Source of the DNA: Collinsella tanakaei YIT 12063
GTDB lineage: Bacteria; Actinomycetota; Coriobacteriia; Coriobacteriales; Coriobacteriaceae
Assembly (NCBI RefSeq): GCF_000225705.1
Contig: NZ_JH126469.1
Location: 1 to 64,000, forward strand
DNA: 64,000 bases
Direction of reading: 5' to 3'
A program made the translations under genes and the position numbers. This document shows, piece after piece, positions 60,153-64,000 of this stretch. How positions within the stretch are numbered: the first letter of the stretch is position 1; each line of letters starts with the position of its first letter. Below the pieces are notes generated by a model. It saw only the letters and a list, made by a program, of their open reading frames with translations, did not search any database and was not told the origin of the DNA.

Positions 60153-60188
60153 GGCGCCGGCGCTCGATGATGGGTGCCGGCGCCTTTT
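60153..60188 (+). terminator. Terminator after the YeiH-family gene
   Basis: GGCGCCGGC and GCCGGCGCC pair perfectly over a 13-base loop, then TTTTT, 12 bases past the stop. Confidence 0.9.
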
Positions 60189-60284
60189 TCTATGTCCACG
60201 TTTCGTTAGCATTCCGTACAAATTTCGTGGGCGGGCGCCCCTGCATATATGATGTAGCGCGCAGCAAATACGAAAGGTTCGGTT

Positions 60285-60920
60285 ATGCAAGAGGCATTCT
60301 TCTCGTTCATCAGCCAGTTTGGCTATTTCGCCGTCGCGGCGCTCATCTTGCTTGAGAACGTGTTTCCGCCCATTCCCAGCGAGGTCATCCTGCCGCTTTC
60401 CGGCGCCCTGGTTACCCAGACCGACATGCAGTTGCCCGGTGTCATCGCGTTCGCGACCGTCGGTTCCGTCGTCGGCGCCTTCTTCCTGTACGGCATTGGC
60501 CGCCTGCTGTCGCAGGAGCGCCTGGAGGGCTTTTTCGACACCAAACCCATGCGCATGCTGGGATTCCACTCCGGTGACGTTGCTAAGGCGATCGGTTGGT
60601 TTGATAAGCGCGGCCAGATCACCGTGCTCATCTGCCGCTGCATCCCCGTGGTCCGCAGCCTGATCTCTATTCCGGCGGGCACCGCCAAGATGGGCATCAT
60701 TCGCTTTACGCTGTACACCCTTGTGGGCTCACTGGTGTGGAACGCCGTGCTGTGCACGTTGGGCTTCTACGCCGGCAATGCGTGGGAGACCGTGTCTCAG
60801 CAGGTCGAGGGCTTCTCTGACATCGTGAAGATCGTTATCATCGTGATTGCCGTCGCCGTCATCGCCTGGTGGATTGTCAAGCGCATTATCCCCGCCATGA
60901 AGAAGGACCGCGCCGAGTAA
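60285..60920 (+). CDS. DedA-family membrane protein
   Basis: 211 residues; ATG after CGAAAGGTTCGGTT. DedA (SNARE-associated/VTT) marks: FGYFAVAALILLENVFPPIPSEVILPLSGAL with the conserved Glu and Pro residues near the start, a re-entrant helix, and CRCIPVVRSLISIPAG TAKM (about 124-142) with the family Arg residues. 4-5 membrane segments. Members move phospholipid or undecaprenyl phosphate across the membrane. Own terminator downstream. Confidence 0.93.
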   Translation: MQEAFFSFISQFGYFAVAALILLENVFPPIPSEVILPLSGALVTQTDMQLPGVIAFATVGSVVGAFFLYGIGRLLSQERLEGFFDTKPMRMLGFHSGDVAKAIGWFDKRGQITVLICRCIPVVRSLISIPAGTAKMGIIRFTLYTLVGSLVWNAVLCTLGFYAGNAWETVSQQVEGFSDIVKIVIIVIAVAVIAWWIVKRIIPAMKKDRAE

Positions 60921-61026
60921 ACCGAGCAAAGGCGCTCGAGCACCCTGCGCATGGGCCGGCGGCGGGCTGCCGATCGCTGGCGTTAGCGCCTCCGGGTCCC
61001 TTTCCAATCGACGAAACCAAAAGAAA

Positions 61027-61071
61027 GACCGCTTTCCCCGTTTCGCACAGCGGGAAAAGCGGCCTTTTTTT
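61027..61071 (+). terminator. Terminator after the DedA gene
   Basis: GACCGCTTTCCCC-type arm (61027-61039) pairs with CGGGAAAAGCGGCC (61051-61064, one mismatch/bulge), then a run of seven Ts. From here to 61469 I see no gene; two TTTTGCTCTTTT words lie at about 61100-61133 and AT-rich promoter-like sequence around 61360-61420. Confidence 0.85.
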
Positions 61072-61469
61072 GTTGGCTTCGTCAAAGATACTTTTACAAC
61101 TTTTGCTCTTTTTTATTTCTTTTGCTCTTTTGCGTGACGCTTGGGCGGCGGCGCCGATGGCGGATGCTCGAGGCGGTGCGCGGCAACAAGGCCCTATGGG
61201 CCAGGGGGTGCTTTGCCGTATGGCAAGCTGTATCAAAACAGTTTGGCACCTGCATAAATGAGAGCGTCACAAGAATAAAAAGCGGCAATGTGTTCATGCA
61301 CCTCGTATCAACACGCAATCGTCACGCTTCTTGCCCAATCTTTACCGCTGCTCGAATAGGTTGCCCGTCTACCTATTTAATCGTTTGGCGAACGGTATTT
61401 GGGGGTTTAACTGAGGGTAGCTATTACATCCGAGCGCCCGGCGGGGCGCGCGACGCCGAGGAGGCAGCC

Positions 61470-61781
61470 ATGGGACTGAAGGCAGACGACACTCTCACGT
61501 TTTCGTTTGAGGAGCTGCTGGCTTACCTGCGCTCCAAGACCCGTGTGTTCATGGATGTGGACGACCACGAGTACTACATCACCCACACCGACGGCTACTG
61601 GCGCGTGCAGGATTGCGAGAAGCTCAACCCCAAGGGTCGCTTCTCCGACTGCTCCGAGCTTGTTACCACCATGTCCGAGCTCGTCGAGCTCCCTTGGTTG
61701 GATGGCAAGAGCCTGCACGACCTGTTTGAAAACGCCACGTTCTACGAGTCGGTGCAGGAGGGTTGGGTTCGCCCCGAGTAG
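61470..61781 (+). CDS. Conserved-looking small hypothetical protein
   Basis: 103 residues from ATG 61470 with GAGGAGGCAGCC directly upstream; the frame is open further up but with no comparable start. Acidic and soluble: FSFEELLAYLRSKTRVFMDVDDHEYYITHTDGYWRVQD (residues about 9-46), then a mainly helical second half (CSELVTTMSELVELPWLDGKSLHDLFENATFY). Strong third-position GC bias supports coding. No recognised family. Single-gene unit. Confidence 0.7.
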   Translation: MGLKADDTLTFSFEELLAYLRSKTRVFMDVDDHEYYITHTDGYWRVQDCEKLNPKGRFSDCSELVTTMSELVELPWLDGKSLHDLFENATFYESVQEGWVRPE

Positions 61782-61874
61782 GCAATCCAACGGGGCGCGC
61801 GGCGCCCGAAGGCATTCGCACGCAATCAAATGAACGCTTTGTGGTTGGGGCGCTCCGTATGGGGCGTCCCTTCG

Positions 61875-62447
61875 TCATTTACTATGCGCGGCAGATTTTT
61901 TCCTTGCGAGCATCAATGCGTAGCCCAGCAGGTTTTGCCCACGCCATAGCGCGGGGTCGAGTCGGGCGTGATCTTTCATGGACAGCCCTATGCCCCAGAT
62001 GCGGTCTTTGACCGCGCATTCAGCCAGCATGGCGTTGCCGGTTTCGTCAAGCTGCGCGCAAAGGTCCGGGTTCTGCCCGAACTTGGCAACCAGCCCCTCG
62101 TACACCTCAATCTGCCACATGCCGCTCCATATGTGCTCGTTATAGTGTGCGACGAGTCGTCCCAATCGCTTGATTTCCCCAACATCGTCAATCTCGAGTA
62201 TGCGCGTGGCGACCTCTTCGTCGTTAAAGCACATTGCCTTGCGGTACATCATGTATTGCTCCATTGAAGAGAACGCTACCCCGCGTACCGTGAAGCGCGA
62301 TGGATGCCAGTTGCTTAGGTAGCCGTTTTCCTCATTTGGGTTATGGAAGCAGATAATCTCACTCAGATGTCTGTTCGAGTGTGACCTCCTGCAAATGTAC
62401 AGCATTTGCAGTGATGCTAGGTGGCTCTTTGCATTCTTGCGATCCAT
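61875..62447 (-). CDS. NADAR/YbiA-family protein (DUF1768)
   Basis: 190 residues from ATG 62447; ATG 62405 is a shorter choice. A GGAGG (62385-62389 region) lies inside the frame with no good in-frame start after it, so the start is open. Core: IICFHNPNEENGYLSNWHPSRFTVRGVAFSSMEQYMMYRKAMCF (about 31-75), WSGMWQIEVYEGLVAKFGQN and WGIGLSMKDHARLDPALWRGQNLLGYALM, matching the NADAR fold. Characterised members are N-glycosidases acting on riboflavin intermediates or ADP-ribosyl adducts on nucleic acid. It is flanked by an inverted-repeat element and uses lower-GC codons than its neighbours at its 5' end. Confidence 0.85.
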   Translation of the reverse strand: MDRKNAKSHLASLQMLYICRRSHSNRHLSEIICFHNPNEENGYLSNWHPSRFTVRGVAFSSMEQYMMYRKAMCFNDEEVATRILEIDDVGEIKRLGRLVAHYNEHIWSGMWQIEVYEGLVAKFGQNPDLCAQLDETGNAMLAECAVKDRIWGIGLSMKDHARLDPALWRGQNLLGYALMLARKKSAAHSK

Positions 62448-62491
62448 TTTGCAATCACATTGCCAGCAGGGTAGCGTCGGCTTTACATGTC

Positions 62492-62646
62492 GCTGCGCAG
62501 TTCTCGAGGATAATTGCATCAATATCGGATAGTGCTCTGTATAAAAAAACGGTAGCAATTCATTTTTCTAGTGTACGGACGAGCAGCGGGTGCGGCTACT
62601 CGGCTTTTTTCAAAATCGATGCAATTATCCTCGAGAACTGCGCAGC
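62492..62646. mobile_element. MITE-like inverted-repeat element, copy 2
   Basis: GCTGCGCAGTTCTCGAGGAT starts the left end (62492) and its exact complement ends the right (62646). The arms match for about 30 bases each, through ATAATTGCATC, around a ~95-base AT-rich interior without a gene. Same family as the diverged copy at 22791-22940, in opposite orientation. No transposase is visible in the window, so any mobility would be in trans. I see no clear target-site duplication. Confidence 0.75.
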
Positions 62647-62675
62647 GACGTGAGGAGAAGTGCCCGCAGGAGGGA

Positions 62676-62728
62676 TTGACTTGGGCACTAAAGGATTGTT
62701 AACCTCTAAGTTTGTCCGAAATCGGACA
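62676..62728 (+). promoter_or_regulatory. Promoter with MarR-type operator
   Basis: TTGACT (62676-62681) with a weak TTAACC or TAACCT -10 about 17-18 bases on, then the palindrome TGTCCG-AAAT-CGGACA at 62713-62728 over the expected start site. The gene 70 bases downstream is a MarR protein, so negative autoregulation of the MarR-ABC operon is likely. Confidence 0.7.
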
Positions 62729-62798
62729 GAATAGCACCGCGGACGGTGCATTTCGCGCGTCCGTGGGCAATCGGGTAGGACATGAAGAGGGGGTTTCA

Positions 62799-63329
62799 AT
62801 GTCAGGTACCTGCAACTTGCCGGTAGAGCTTGAGTATCTCTACAACGCGGCGGATCGGCTGTACGTGGACTTCGCGCGCAGCTGCGGCATCTCGAATTGC
62901 GCCTATTGGATGCTCTACGAGCTGGAACGCGCCGGGGGCGAGGCATCTCTGCGCGCCCTCAACGTGGACTGGGGCTATAGCAAGCAGACTATGAGCTCGG
63001 CGCTCAAGACCATGGAGTCGCGCGGGCTTATCGAACTCTCGTTTGAAGAGGGGAGTCGCAAAAGCAAGCGCGCTTCGTTGACGGACGCGGGCCGCGCATT
63101 CGTGGATAAGAACATCGTCCCCGCCATGCGCGCAGAGGAGCGGGCGTTCTTCAGCCTTGATCAGGAAGAGCGCGAAACGCTCATGACCTTGGCGAGACGC
63201 TACGCGGAGGCACTCACAAGGGAATTCGAAAACATGAACGGCTCGCGCTCGGAAGACGGGCGGTGCGAGAACGGCGCCAAGGGCGCGGCGAATGCCGCGG
63301 GCGCCGCAGAAGGGGAGGGGACTGCATGA
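62799..63329 (+). CDS. MarR-family regulator of an ABC exporter operon
   Basis: 176 residues; ATG after AGAGGGGGTTTCA. Winged helix: NCAYWMLYELERAGGEASLRALNVDWGYSKQTMSSALKTMESRGLIELSFEEGSRKSKRASLTDAGRAFV, with the wing Ser/Lys/Arg-rich. An Ala/Gly/Asn-rich low-complexity tail (about 150-176) follows. The stop overlaps the start of a multidrug-type ABC exporter (ATGA), a common MarR arrangement in which the regulator senses the exporter's substrate. A palindromic operator lies upstream. Confidence 0.9.
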   Translation: MSGTCNLPVELEYLYNAADRLYVDFARSCGISNCAYWMLYELERAGGEASLRALNVDWGYSKQTMSSALKTMESRGLIELSFEEGSRKSKRASLTDAGRAFVDKNIVPAMRAEERAFFSLDQEERETLMTLARRYAEALTREFENMNGSRSEDGRCENGAKGAANAAGAAEGEGTA

Positions 63330-64000
63330 AGCTGCTGCTAAAGTACATGAAGCCCTATCGGGGGCTTGCCATTATCACCGTGCTGGTGCTGATGGTCGAC
63401 ATCGCCGGCACGATGTTGGTGCCGACGCTGCTGGCGAATATGGTCAACATCGGCGTGGCCACCAAGAACTTCAACTACATCTTGCAAAACGGATTGGCCA
63501 TGCTGGGCGCTACGGCGCTGGCGAGCGGCGGCGCGCTACTGGGCAGCTATCTGTCCGCTAAGTTGGCGGCCAACGTGGGCCGTGACATTCGCAACGCCGT
63601 GTACGATAGCTCGCTGGCGTTCTCCGGCAGCGACTTCGAGCGCTTCGGCACCGGCTCTATGATTACCCGCACCCTCAACGACATCAATGTCATTCAGCAG
63701 TCCATCATCATGACCATCCAGATGGTGCTGCCCGTGCCCATCATGTGCGTCATGGGAATCGCGCTGGCAACTTCCATCGACTATCAAATGGGCATCCTGC
63801 TTGCGATCGTGGTCGCCGTGGTGCTGGTCATCGCCGCGATCACGGTGGCAAACGCCGCGCCCATCTTCACGCGACTGCAGCGCTTCATCGACCGCATGAA
63901 CGTGGTGTTGCGTGAAAACATCACCGGCGTCCGCGTGATCCGCGCCTTCAACAAGGAAGAGCATGAAAACGAGCGCCTGGACGACGTCTTCTCTCGCTAC
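63326..64000 (+). CDS. ABC exporter half-transporter, N-terminal part (cut by window edge)
   Basis: First 225 residues only. MKLLLKYMKPYRGLAIITVLVLMVDIAGTML begins an exporter-type transmembrane domain (ABC type-1). Five membrane segments are visible, with the coupling-helix context FERFGTGSMITRTLNDINVIQQS and VLRENITGVRVIRAFNKEEHE, typical of MdlA/LmrA/YfiB-YfiC-type pairs. The nucleotide-binding domain lies beyond the edge. Overlaps the MarR stop by 4 bases; probably exports a drug or peptide and may pair with a second half-transporter downstream. Confidence 0.9.
   Translation, partial: MKLLLKYMKPYRGLAIITVLVLMVDIAGTMLVPTLLANMVNIGVATKNFNYILQNGLAMLGATALASGGALLGSYLSAKLAANVGRDIRNAVYDSSLAFSGSDFERFGTGSMITRTLNDINVIQQSIIMTIQMVLPVPIMCVMGIALATSIDYQMGILLAIVVAVVLVIAAITVANAAPIFTRLQRFIDRMNVVLRENITGVRVIRAFNKEEHENERLDDVFSRY

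Overview
The window reads as chromosomal DNA of a host-associated Coriobacteriia (Actinomycetota), most like Collinsella or a close relative. This rests on high GC with Shine-Dalgarno-led genes, secreted proteins ending in S-layer-homology (SLH) type modules, a mucin/glycan-oriented glycosidase, and an anaerobe-type cytochrome c maturation set. The assignment is inference; no database search was possible.

Layout. 0-4.5 kb: the start of a secreted protein (cut by the window edge), a secreted ricin-repeat L,D-transpeptidase, and a scarred region with a duplicated gene start, a glycosidase remnant and the first copy (A) of a 0.3-kb dispersed repeat. 4.6-12.9 kb: a lower-GC catabolic cluster (two FAD oxidoreductases, ROK-type regulator, permease, hydantoinase/oxoprolinase-type ATPase, HExxH protein). 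12.9-20.9 kb: fructokinase, a 1.2-kb-codon SLH surface protein of mosaic composition, a long hairpin, a FolP-FolK fusion with an alanine-rich insert, and a biotin-ligase-like remnant. 20.9-23.7 kb: a DUF4143 ATPase, a broken AlbA/Schlafen-type regulator, an inverted-repeat element, and coaX. 23.8-33.8 kb: a cytochrome c maturation system (ccmE, F, A, B and, after a minus-strand block, C, D). The block holds a DUF559/Vsr-like protein, repeat copy B and a secreted subtilase. CcmE has the Cys-x3-Tyr form, and no ccmH is present. 34-36.5 kb: MarR regulator, initiator tRNA and a decayed duplicate of it, TipA-like MerR regulator. 36.9-44.7 kb: glucokinase, then a 2029-residue GH36-type surface glycosidase with SLH modules. 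44.7-51 kb: LarE, HAD phosphatase, LacI regulator, repeat copy C, GlmS, XRE membrane protein. 51.4-57.9 kb: a seven-gene, lower-GC operon (KDPG aldolase, galactitol-type PTS IIA/IIB/IIC, IlvD/Edd dehydratase, HAD phosphatase, 2-hydroxyacid dehydrogenase). 57.9-64 kb: LysR/YeiH pair, DedA protein, small hypothetical, NADAR protein, second inverted-repeat element, and a MarR-ABC exporter operon running off the end.

How the parts fit. The surface glycosidase, S-layer-anchored proteins, GlmS, sugar kinases and PTS/Entner-Doudoroff-like operon suggest scavenging of host glycans and sugar acids. The ccm genes imply periplasm-facing c-type cytochromes for anaerobic respiration. The most unusual signals are the three copies of a multi-unit inverted 0.3-kb repeat, the split ccm locus with variant CcmE, the FAD/hydantoinase cluster, the insert in dihydropteroate synthase, and the shared SLH tail with base composition unlike the rest of one of its hosts.
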